From Bacteroides sp. (lineage in GTDB: Bacteria; Bacteroidota; Bacteroidia; Bacteroidales; Bacteroidaceae), in contig JASLCG010000028.1 in assembly GCA_030151885.1 (NCBI GenBank), positions 1-16,093 on the forward strand: a stretch of DNA of 16,093 nt. Reading direction: 5' to 3'. The position numbers and the translations under genes are program-made. The notes below the pieces were generated by a model that saw only the letters and a program-made list of their open reading frames with translations, was not told where the DNA came from and made no database searches. Below are positions 6,826 to 13,461 of this stretch, in pieces (within the stretch, counting starts at the first letter, position 1; every line of letters begins with the position of its first letter).

Positions 6826-7692
6826 ATGAAAAATAGAGTACTGTTCTTAGTAACCTTAGTTTTAACCTTTCTGCTATCTAGCTGCTCTAAGCCAGAGGAT
6901 TTAGTGCTTAAAGTTATGACCTTTAATGTGAGATACGATAATCCTGAAGATGGAACAAATAACTGGCAACTGCGTAAAGAGGCTGCTTTTAAAATGATTA
7001 AAGAGCAAAATTGTGATTTAATTGGTACGCAGGAGGTGTTGGCAAATCAATTGGCCGATTTTAATGCTGTACTTACAGAGTACGATTACGTAGGTGTAGG
7101 ACGTGAGGATGGAGTGGATAAAGGAGAGTACAGTGCTATATTCTTTAAGAAAAATCGTTTTAATGTGCTGGATAAAGGTAACTTTATGCTGAGCGAAACT
7201 CCAGAAGTTTTCGGATCTAAAGGCTGGGATGGTGCTTGTGAACGCATTGCTAGTTGGGCAAGACTACAAGATAAAACAACTCTAAAAGAGGTTTTCTTTA
7301 TCAATACACATCTAGACCATATAGGTATTGAAGCTCGTAGGGAGGGTGTAAATCTGTTGCAAAACAGAGCTTTTGAATTGGCTAAAGGTGCACCTATCAT
7401 CTTAACGGGCGATTTTAATGCAGATCCCGAGTCGGATGTTATTCAAAATGTTATAGATCCTAAGAAAGAGCACTACCTAATAGATACCAGACACATAGCC
7501 CACGAGATTTCGGGTACTCCTTGGACGTTCCACGACTTTGATAGGCTCCCTGAAAACAGACGTGAATACATCGATTACATATTTGTGAGCCCTTCTACTA
7601 AAGCTACTAAATATGAAGTGCTGCCTATGACATTTAATAATAAACTAGTTTCAGACCACTCGCCTGTAATTGCAGAGGTTGTAATTGAGTAA
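6826..7692 (+). CDS. Endonuclease/exonuclease/phosphatase-fold lipoprotein
   Basis: Secreted hydrolase of 288 residues with a lipoprotein signal: hydrophobic residues 5-17, then LLSSC with Cys20 as the lipidated residue, so it is membrane anchored. The endonuclease/exonuclease/phosphatase metal-dependent core follows in order: MTFNVRYDNP with Asn34, GTQE with Glu70 (Mg2+ ligand), NTHLDH with His162, LTGDFNAD with Asp196 and Asn198, and SDHSPV with Asp277 and His278. All catalytic positions are present, so it should be active on a phosphodiester or phosphomonoester. In Bacteroidetes such exported members are usually annotated only as metal-dependent hydrolases; DNA, phospholipid or sugar-phosphate substrates are all possible. 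It ends before a perfect hairpin shared with the convergent GH89 gene. Confidence 0.92.
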   Translation: MKNRVLFLVTLVLTFLLSSCSKPEDLVLKVMTFNVRYDNPEDGTNNWQLRKEAAFKMIKEQNCDLIGTQEVLANQLADFNAVLTEYDYVGVGREDGVDKGEYSAIFFKKNRFNVLDKGNFMLSETPEVFGSKGWDGACERIASWARLQDKTTLKEVFFINTHLDHIGIEARREGVNLLQNRAFELAKGAPIILTGDFNADPESDVIQNVIDPKKEHYLIDTRHIAHEISGTPWTFHDFDRLPENRREYIDYIFVSPSTKATKYEVLPMTFNNKLVSDHSPVIAEVVIE

Positions 7693-7714
7693 TCTTTTTG
7701 CTGCTACAAAATAG

Positions 7715-7762
7715 TAAAAGGTCGGGGTTAGTAATAAATACATTACTAACCCCGACCTTTTA
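7715..7762. terminator. Bidirectional terminator with a perfect 21-bp stem
   Basis: Positions 7715-7735 pair exactly with 7742-7762 around a 6-base loop. The hairpin lies between two convergent genes (lipoprotein ending 7692, GH89 ending 7802). Each arm ends in TAAAA/TTTTA, so a four-U tail is produced on either strand, short but paired with a GC-rich core. Confidence 0.85.
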
Positions 7763-7801
7763 TTGTAATAGCTTATGGCAACCTCGATAGTGGGTATTCT
7801 A

Positions 7802-9961
7802 CTATTTTTTTATGTTGTGGCTAAATACTTCTATAGCTGTTTCGACTGCGTCAGATTGTGGTTTAGATGGATAAGGATTGGTCGTACGAGTCCACAATTC
7901 GTCCATTTTAAAATAGTCTATTTCGGGCTGTTTCACATCCGTTTCTAATTCAAGAATAACATTCGTGAAAAAATCTCTCCAACGTGGATAGTATAAATCT
8001 TTAAGCATTCCCGACCACTCTTTGTAGGCATAGTTATGGAGCATAAAAGCACTTTCACGATTTCCCCAAACAGAGATAATGGTACGTGCATTCCACTCAT
8101 TTAAATCTTTCTCTGCAACTGTCCGACCAATTTTTCGTGCTTGATTGGTCCATGTTCCTAACATAAATGTAGGTTCTGCCGATAGCAATTTATCTTGTGC
8201 TAAAATTAGATTCAAAAAATGACTAGAGTGTTGTTTTACAAGCGCTATATCTTTTGCATTATAAGCATCGACAAACTCTTTATAGACAAGATATCCTTTA
8301 TTAGCTACTGTTTGCCTCACTACATCTACTACATCATACTGATAGTTGGGATGCTCTTTAAATTGATGGGCTACGGACAATAACTTATCAGCAGCCAGTT
8401 GTATAGAATCTATACTATAGTAAGGGTGAACTGTTGAACAACAAGAGACGTTTCCTATCTTTAGACTAGGAAGAGCTGCAAAGATACTCTCTGTAGTTCC
8501 CTCTTGTGTAGAGTGGGCTGGACAGTTGTATATTGTGTTCTTTAATACATTCCACGCACGGTATATCTCTTGATTAAATGTACCAAAACGCGCTATTGTA
8601 TATCCTCTAAGCCACTCATCCACATCGAACTTACTTTTCCTCCAAGGTAATTCGTATAGCAGTTCAAACATAACAGGATTGTTTTCTATCGCCTCCATAG
8701 TAGTGCCTACACCTTTCATGGTTTTACCACTGTGGTGTCCTTTGGCATCGTAATATGTATCTACTAGATGGCTCATTTTGCCATGCATTCCTGTTCTGCC
8801 ACCAAAGTTCAGTAACATATTAAACACCCATTCGTGTTTTCCATAACCTTTTTCTCTGTACCATACAGACCAATCGGCACCCCACATTGGTCTAGACTCG
8901 CTGTATAAATCTAGAATTAACAGATCTCCCCTATTAAGAGATTCAATCATAATGGGACGAGGATTTGCTTGCCAAGCTTGAATAACCCATGTTGCCTCTT
9001 TGTTAGCTCTTTTCATGGCATTCATTATTGACTCTCCTGCCAGTTTTAAATCTACTCCCTTTACACTTCCTCCCTCATGAAAAGGGTCTATCGAGTAGTA
9101 GTTTGCTTTGCCATATAGCTTAGTCATCTCTTCATAATACATATCGGCAATCTTAGCAAAGTCCTTATCTGTGGGTTGTAAGAAAGCTGGACGTGGAAAG
9201 CCACACCACAAACCAGGATCCGTTACATTTACACCCTGCTTCCCTCCACTGATGTGTGGCAACATACCAGCATAACCAGGCAGCACAGGCTCAATACCCA
9301 ATTCGTGCATACGTCCAATTATTTGTTGTTGCAACTTGGTTTGTTGTGCATACCAAGCATCGGAGTTTGGTCCGCCCCACCCTTCTAGGTTATTCATTTG
9401 CCACCATGCCATGTAACCAGGTCCACTGATAAATTGATCTATTTCTGCTCTTGTATAACCCAGTTTTTCCAACAGATTAAACCAAACAGCTTCTGCCCCT
9501 GTAATAGAAAGAGATAGGTTAATACCGTGTAGTGCCATCCAGTCTAATTCTGTTTGCCATCTCTGCCAATCCCAAAAAGCCATTGAATAAGAGAAAGTAC
9601 AGTAGTTTAAATAGTAGCGTAAAGTCTGCTGCGTTTCGTGTCGCTCTTTTTTGCTGATTACGGGTAGATTCTCGGGCAACGTGATTTGCATGTTATTCCA
9701 AGCTATGTGCTGATGTGCATAATACTTTACATACCAGTTGAAACCAGTTGCTAGACTGATGTTATTATTGGCCGTAATAACAACTTTCTCTCCATTTTGA
9801 CTGAGCTCAAAGAAATCTGTTTTAGACTTCGGAGATTTAATTATCAACTCAAACTTGTCGGACGAGCCAGGTGCAACTCGCTCTATCAACTCCTTAATTG
9901 GATGTGCGTGAGTGGTGCCGATAATACATATCAGCATGAATAAAAGCATGGTTTTTCTCAT
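7802..9961 (-). CDS. Secreted alpha-N-acetylglucosaminidase, GH89 (NAGLU family)
   Basis: Glycoside hydrolase of 719 residues that removes terminal alpha-linked N-acetylglucosamine, for example from heparan sulfate ends or GlcNAc-alpha-1,4-Gal caps of gastric mucin. A signal peptide (about residues 1-20, ending THAH) is followed by the three NAGLU parts: a small N-terminal alpha/beta domain (to about 105), the central catalytic barrel (about 110-440) and an all-helical C-terminal domain (about 450-700, with ARTIISVWGNRESA). By comparison from memory with human NAGLU and clostridial GH89, Glu296 in SIDPFHEGGS is the likely acid/base and Glu423 in TTMEAIENN the likely nucleophile. It appears complete. 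No SusC/SusD or other glycan-utilisation genes are adjacent, so it is not in a visible polysaccharide utilisation locus. No promoter box was found upstream. Confidence 0.95.
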   Translation of the reverse strand: MRKTMLLFMLICIIGTTHAHPIKELIERVAPGSSDKFELIIKSPKSKTDFFELSQNGEKVVITANNNISLATGFNWYVKYYAHQHIAWNNMQITLPENLPVISKKERHETQQTLRYYLNYCTFSYSMAFWDWQRWQTELDWMALHGINLSLSITGAEAVWFNLLEKLGYTRAEIDQFISGPGYMAWWQMNNLEGWGGPNSDAWYAQQTKLQQQIIGRMHELGIEPVLPGYAGMLPHISGGKQGVNVTDPGLWCGFPRPAFLQPTDKDFAKIADMYYEEMTKLYGKANYYSIDPFHEGGSVKGVDLKLAGESIMNAMKRANKEATWVIQAWQANPRPIMIESLNRGDLLILDLYSESRPMWGADWSVWYREKGYGKHEWVFNMLLNFGGRTGMHGKMSHLVDTYYDAKGHHSGKTMKGVGTTMEAIENNPVMFELLYELPWRKSKFDVDEWLRGYTIARFGTFNQEIYRAWNVLKNTIYNCPAHSTQEGTTESIFAALPSLKIGNVSCCSTVHPYYSIDSIQLAADKLLSVAHQFKEHPNYQYDVVDVVRQTVANKGYLVYKEFVDAYNAKDIALVKQHSSHFLNLILAQDKLLSAEPTFMLGTWTNQARKIGRTVAEKDLNEWNARTIISVWGNRESAFMLHNYAYKEWSGMLKDLYYPRWRDFFTNVILELETDVKQPEIDYFKMDELWTRTTNPYPSKPQSDAVETAIEVFSHNIKK

Positions 9962-10275
9962 GATTCTTTCTTGTATTAGATTGTGTTAGTTAGTTTGTAG
10001 GGGTAAGATAGAAAGATTTAATAGAGTATAAAAGGAATTTTATTTATACTGTTACTCAACTTGTTGATATACATCATCACATTAATTTCTACAAATAATA
10101 AAAGACTAATAAGATTTATACTTACTCTCTTTATTGTACATGACTATTTTCTTTGAATACAGCATAAAAGCAGCCTCCTACTAGGGTAGTTCTGTCAATT
10201 ACTGTATATTTATATTTTAGTGAATACTTAATCTTATTCGAATAGGTTTAAATTAATTACTCAAAAACTCACAAC
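9962..10275. other. Divergent intergenic region (GH89 gene / esterase gene)
   Basis: A 314-base AT-rich region that must hold both promoters. For the plus-strand esterase, TAGGTTTA at 10243-10250 is one base off TAnnTTTG and about 25 bases before the ATG. For the minus-strand GH89 gene no TAnnTTTG box was found. A short inverted repeat, TCAAC-TT-GTTGA, lies at 10056-10067 and could be chance. I see no coding frame or RNA gene. Confidence 0.4.
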
Positions 10276-11055
10276 ATGAGAAGTACAATTTATACAATAC
10301 TATTATTACTGCTATCTACATATTCGTATGGTCAAGGTCAATATATAGAGTTTGACAAAGCAAGTTTTAAAGCCACAAATGGCGACACCCTAAATTACCG
10401 TTTCCTACGTCCCGAAGTAGAGGAGCTAGGGCAAAAATATCCATTAGTACTCTTTTTGCATGGTGCAGGAGAGCGTGGAAATGACAATGAAAGTCAGCTT
10501 ATACATGGTGGTCAAATGTGGCTTAATCCAGTTAATAGAGAAAAGTTCCCTGCTTTTGTTGTTGCCCCACAATGCCCTGAAGGCAAATATTGGGCTTATA
10601 ATACTCGTCCTGAATCCTTCAGCCCAAATGGCATGCCTATTTTAAACAAACCAACATCTACCATCGAAGCTGTAAAAGAGTTACTAGATACTTTCCTGGA
10701 GATGCCTCAGGTCGATACCAATCGCATTTATGTGATGGGCTTATCTATGGGAGGAATGGCTACTTTCGATCTTGCTATTCGATATCCCGAGTTATTTGCC
10801 GCTGCAATTCCTATCTGTGGAACGGTTAATGCAAATAGATTGGGGGCTGCAAAGAGTGTTAACTTCCGTATATATCACGGAGATGCAGATAATGTTGTAC
10901 CTGTAGAGGGCTCAAGAGCTGCTTATAAAGCCTTAAAAAAGCAAGGTGCTAATGTTACTTACATTGAGTTTCCTGGGGTTAATCATGGAAGCTGGACACC
11001 CGCTTTTAATGATTCCTCTTTTATGAGTTGGTTATTTAACCAGAAGCGCCAGTAA
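10276..11055 (+). CDS. Secreted alpha/beta-hydrolase, carboxylesterase/phospholipase-like (CE1-like)
   Basis: Exported serine esterase of 259 residues. The signal peptide spans about residues 1-20 (ending YSYGQ). The alpha/beta-hydrolase fold shows an oxyanion-region LFLHGAGERG motif, nucleophile Ser157 in GLSMGG, Asp205 in HGDADNVVP and His237 in NHGSW, so the triad is complete. The layout (APQCPEGKYW, then a helix, then VMGLSMGG) resembles the PHB-depolymerase/feruloyl-esterase-like group common in Bacteroidetes, often annotated as prolyl oligopeptidase family or phospholipase. An ester of a plant or host polysaccharide is a plausible substrate but is not shown. It is divergent from the GH89 gene, so co-regulation is possible. 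The gene ends before a hairpin shared with the convergent NlpE-like gene. Confidence 0.9.
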   Translation: MRSTIYTILLLLLSTYSYGQGQYIEFDKASFKATNGDTLNYRFLRPEVEELGQKYPLVLFLHGAGERGNDNESQLIHGGQMWLNPVNREKFPAFVVAPQCPEGKYWAYNTRPESFSPNGMPILNKPTSTIEAVKELLDTFLEMPQVDTNRIYVMGLSMGGMATFDLAIRYPELFAAAIPICGTVNANRLGAAKSVNFRIYHGDADNVVPVEGSRAAYKALKKQGANVTYIEFPGVNHGSWTPAFNDSSFMSWLFNQKRQ

Positions 11056-11080
11056 CACTACTGATAATTTATACAGATAA

Positions 11081-11116
11081 AAAAAGCTCAGCAAAGAATT
11101 CTTTACTGAGCTTTTT
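11081..11116. terminator. Terminator between convergent esterase and NlpE-like genes
   Basis: A 16-position stem (11081-11096 with 11101-11116) around a 4-base loop, with A5/T5 runs at both ends so it can act in both directions. The single imperfect pair is C-A in the plus transcript but U-G in the minus transcript, favouring the NlpE-like gene. Confidence 0.88.
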
Positions 11117-11133
11117 AAAGTTTATTATCTCTT

Positions 11134-11886
11134 TTAATCTTCTACTAAAGTATAGTCTCCAGCCAGAGAACCTCCACCACCACAGAAATACATTAAGTCG
11201 TAACGATCTTCTGCTTGAGCAGTGTAAATAGAGAGTGTATTTTCTTTCGAATAACGAATTAACATTGTAGATTGCATTTTAGGGTGCTGTTGATTCAATG
11301 CTACCTCTATTTGATTGTTTACAATTGATCCCTCGGCTTTAAAAGAACACCCTTTTCCTGCGCCTTGACTAGTAATCTCTACACTAACACGGTTAGCATC
11401 TATTGGGGTAATCTCGAGAGTCTGTACATAAGCATCAGGGTTATTTAAATCGCCCATGCTATACATACCATTAAAATCTTTCGCAGCCAAAAGTTTCTGT
11501 TTTTTCAACTGATAATTAGCCTCTAATCCTTCGGCAGGATTTCCTAAAGAGTCTGTCATCATTATTACAGAATCCGATAGCTGTACGTAATACATTTTCA
11601 TTCCATCTACACAAACGGTTAGCATCTTGTCTTCTACTTTCCAAATACCATGCTCAGTAAAAGTGGGTTTCCCCTCTGTTTGGTACACAGATGTAATCAC
11701 TGCATCATTATCTGATGCAAAAGTTGCATACGTTTCTATTCCTGGACAGTCTGCACAAGGTAATTCACCTACATAAACACCTTCAAAACCTGGTTTAAAA
11801 TCTCCATTAGTTTTAGTTGGAGTACAGCTTGCCATCAAAATTAAAAAGCTACAAAAAGCTGTTGCAGCTATATTCTTACGTTTCAT
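11134..11886 (-). CDS. NlpE-like envelope lipoprotein
   Basis: Lipoprotein of 250 residues. The signal ends LMASC with Cys21 as lipidation site. The N-terminal NlpE-type barrel is recognisable: GVYVGELPCADCPGIETYA carries the CxxC pair Cys44/Cys47, followed by FTEHGIWKVEDKMLTV. In E. coli NlpE is the outer-membrane sensor that activates Cpx on surface contact, copper stress or lipoprotein defects, but Bacteroidetes generally lack CpxAR, so here the role may be metal or redox binding. The C-terminal half (about 135-250) is not clearly the E. coli domain, yet it carries two separated cysteines, Cys180 (GKGCSF) and Cys235 (YFCGGGG), that could form a disulfide. A TATATTTG box lies about 29 bases before the ATG. 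The efflux genes to the right make a metal or envelope-stress link tempting but unproven. Confidence 0.85.
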   Translation of the reverse strand: MKRKNIAATAFCSFLILMASCTPTKTNGDFKPGFEGVYVGELPCADCPGIETYATFASDNDAVITSVYQTEGKPTFTEHGIWKVEDKMLTVCVDGMKMYYVQLSDSVIMMTDSLGNPAEGLEANYQLKKQKLLAAKDFNGMYSMGDLNNPDAYVQTLEITPIDANRVSVEITSQGAGKGCSFKAEGSIVNNQIEVALNQQHPKMQSTMLIRYSKENTLSIYTAQAEDRYDLMYFCGGGGSLAGDYTLVED

Positions 11887-11914
11887 TTTAGTCTCGCATA
11901 ATTATTTATTGCTA

Positions 11915-11922
11915 CAAATATA
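11915..11922 (-). promoter_or_regulatory. Candidate -7 box for the NlpE-like gene
   Basis: Read on the minus strand this is TATATTTG, an exact TAnnTTTG match, giving a leader of about 22 bases to the ATG at 11886. No clean -33 TTG is present at the expected distance. Confidence 0.5.
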
Positions 11923-12191
11923 TATATTTTATACTAGGATAAAACATTTTGTACAATTGATAAGTTTTTTTAAGGTGTTAAAAAAAATCAGCTTCCTAGT
12001 AAGATACTAATGTGTAGCGTTTTAATACGGTCTAGGCTCTATTTTAAAGATCTTTTAATTAACAAAACTTGAAAACACGCAACTTTTTATCAAAAAAAAG
12101 GTTATATTTATAAGTCTATAGAAGAAACCTAAACTCATTCCTTCTATCTCAAGTAATACAAAACTATTATTAAAACTAAAAGAAAAACAAT
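11923..12191. other. Divergent intergenic region (NlpE-like gene / YqiA-like gene)
   Basis: The gap between the two genes is 305 bases and very AT-rich. Apart from the minus-strand box at 11915-11922, TATATTTA at 12103-12110 is one base off the -7 consensus for the plus-strand gene, though its leader would be about 75 bases. Long A and T tracts are present. I see no further gene or RNA. Confidence 0.4.
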
Positions 12192-12797
12192 ATGAAAAAG
12201 ATTTTATATATACACGGCTTATCATCTTCAGGGGCATCATCAACAGCATTGGCCCTTAAAAAACAGGTCGGAAATGTGGCTAAAGTTATTGCTCCAGATA
12301 TACCTATTGATGTGTATGACGCATTGGCCACTATTAAACAAGTGTGCAATAACGAAAGACCAGATCTTATCATTGGGTCTTCAATGGGTGCAATGTTAGC
12401 TCAATTAATCCGTGGTTACAAAAAGATACTTGTTAACCCTGCATTTCAAATGTCAGAACTACTACAACAAAATATTGGTGAGCAGCTTTTCTTTAACAGA
12501 CGTAAAGATGGAGCCACTACTTTTAATATTACAGAAGAGGTTTGCAAAAATTATGCAAGTATTGAGAAGACACAGTTCGATAATATTAAGCCTTTTGATA
12601 TAGATAATACATATGCATTCTTTGGAACAAAAGACGAGGTTGCAAATTGTAAAGAAGAGTATTCGAAGCATTATAAAAACGCCTTCGATTTTGAAGGAGA
12701 GCATAGGTTAACTTATAGTAATGTAAAGAATTACTTAACTCCACTAATTAGTAAAATACTAGATGTAGAGTGCATTGAGTGTAAAGATGTAGAATAA
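12192..12797 (+). CDS. YqiA/YcfP-like alpha/beta-hydrolase (small cytoplasmic esterase)
   Basis: Small alpha/beta-hydrolase of 201 residues, the usual length of the YqiA/YcfP family, without a signal peptide, so cytoplasmic. It starts at once with the first strand and oxyanion region (ILYIHGLSSSGAS). The predicted triad is complete: Ser64 in IGSSMGAMLA, Asp148 in FFGTKDEV and His171 in EGEHRLT. VNPAF after the nucleophile strand is also typical of this family. E. coli YqiA hydrolyses short acyl esters and CoA thioesters in vitro; the natural substrate is unknown. The tail carries a CxxC pair (Cys194, Cys197) in an acidic, charged end that I do not associate with the family. The unit is monocistronic with a terminator at 12829-12866. 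Confidence 0.88.
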   Translation: MKKILYIHGLSSSGASSTALALKKQVGNVAKVIAPDIPIDVYDALATIKQVCNNERPDLIIGSSMGAMLAQLIRGYKKILVNPAFQMSELLQQNIGEQLFFNRRKDGATTFNITEEVCKNYASIEKTQFDNIKPFDIDNTYAFFGTKDEVANCKEEYSKHYKNAFDFEGEHRLTYSNVKNYLTPLISKILDVECIECKDVE

Positions 12798-12828
12798 CAC
12801 AGGCCATTCAATTATAAATTTTATATAG

Positions 12829-12866
12829 AAGGGTTCTTTGAGGCTAGACTTCAAAGAACCCTTTTT
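12829..12866 (+). terminator. Terminator of the YqiA-like gene, possibly bidirectional
   Basis: A perfect 13-base-pair stem (12829-12841 with 12851-12863) with a 9-base loop, followed by further T residues on the plus strand. It lies between convergent genes and may also serve the PACE gene, though the minus-strand U tract is poor. Confidence 0.85.
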
Positions 12867-12894
12867 CTATGTCAAGTTTTAATAGACAATACAA

Positions 12895-13353
12895 CTAGTT
12901 CGATTCTGCTCGAGCTAACTTCTTAATTAGATGATCTTTTAATTTATCATAGCCCCAGTTAAAGACCATTGTATAAGGAAGAAAGTACAATAACATTGCA
13001 AACTCTAACATAAAAGCCCCCAAAAGTGTCATACCCATTGTTAGAGCTATAGTAGGCACAGTTATCATAACTAATCCTACTTCAAAAAGGATACCATGTA
13101 CCACCCTTACAAGTAGTGATTTTTGTATTTTAAAATACTTCAATGCCTTATCGAATATCAGATTAAAAATATAGTTCCAAACCATGGCTATAAAAGAAAC
13201 TAATACAGCAATAATACCAGAATCTGTCATCGACTTTCCCGATACTATTGCTACAATAGGCATACTTGTAATAATACCTATCAGTTCGTACATAACGGCA
13301 TGAAAAGTCCTTTCGTACGGAGTTCTATTTCTTAAATGTTCAATAAGCTTCAT
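12895..13353 (-). CDS. PACE-family efflux transporter (AceI-like, two BTP domains)
   Basis: Inner-membrane protein of 152 residues with four hydrophobic segments (about 19-38, 45-66, 82-102 and 110-132). It consists of two tandem bacterial transmembrane pair domains. The family's repeated motifs are visible: RTFHAVMYE with Glu23 and later WNYIFNLIFD in the first pair, then RVVHGILFE and VFNWGYD in the second. Glu23 corresponds to the essential membrane glutamate of Acinetobacter AceI, which exports chlorhexidine and short-chain diamines by proton antiport. Substrate here is unknown. Length and both motif pairs are intact, so it should be functional. It follows the RND-TolC operon in the same direction but is separated by a terminator and has its own promoter. 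Confidence 0.92.
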   Translation of the reverse strand: MKLIEHLRNRTPYERTFHAVMYELIGIITSMPIVAIVSGKSMTDSGIIAVLVSFIAMVWNYIFNLIFDKALKYFKIQKSLLVRVVHGILFEVGLVMITVPTIALTMGMTLLGAFMLEFAMLLYFLPYTMVFNWGYDKLKDHLIKKLARAESN

Positions 13354-13388
13354 TCTAAATATCTAACTTTTAGCATTTTGATAGAATA

Positions 13389-13417
13389 CAAAGATATAAA
13401 AAATTAGGCCCTACCAA
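13389..13417 (-). promoter_or_regulatory. Promoter of the PACE transporter gene
   Basis: Read on the minus strand: TTG (13417-13415), an 18-base spacer, then TATCTTTG (13396-13389), matching the Bacteroidetes consensus at both elements. The leader to the ATG at 13353 would be about 30 bases. The -33 element lies inside the distal stem arm of the upstream terminator. Confidence 0.55.
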
Positions 13418-13441
13418 GCATCTTTACTTGGTAGAGCCTAA
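13404..13441 (-). terminator. Terminator of the RND-TolC operon
   Basis: On the minus strand a 15-base-pair stem (13441-13427 with 13418-13404) closes an 8-base loop and is followed by a U-rich tail. The one irregular pair is a U-G wobble in this transcript but would be C-A on the other strand. It ends the operon just after the TolC-family gene. Confidence 0.88.
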
Positions 13442-13461
13442 AATATATAATCTAGGTAGTT

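Noticed and set aside
7086..7400. Open frame of 104 codons on the minus strand inside the EEP lipoprotein gene
   Set aside because: The plus-strand frame has all the catalytic motifs; the opposite frame is low-complexity and unrecognised.
10056..10067. TCAAC-TT-GTTGA inverted repeat as an operator for the GH89/esterase pair
   Set aside because: Arms of five bases in AT-rich DNA, no regulator nearby and no second copy seen; kept only as a remark.
12055..12373. Short minus-strand frames at the start of the YqiA-like gene
   Set aside because: They run over the conserved N-terminus of the hydrolase or AT-rich non-coding DNA and have no start context or domain.
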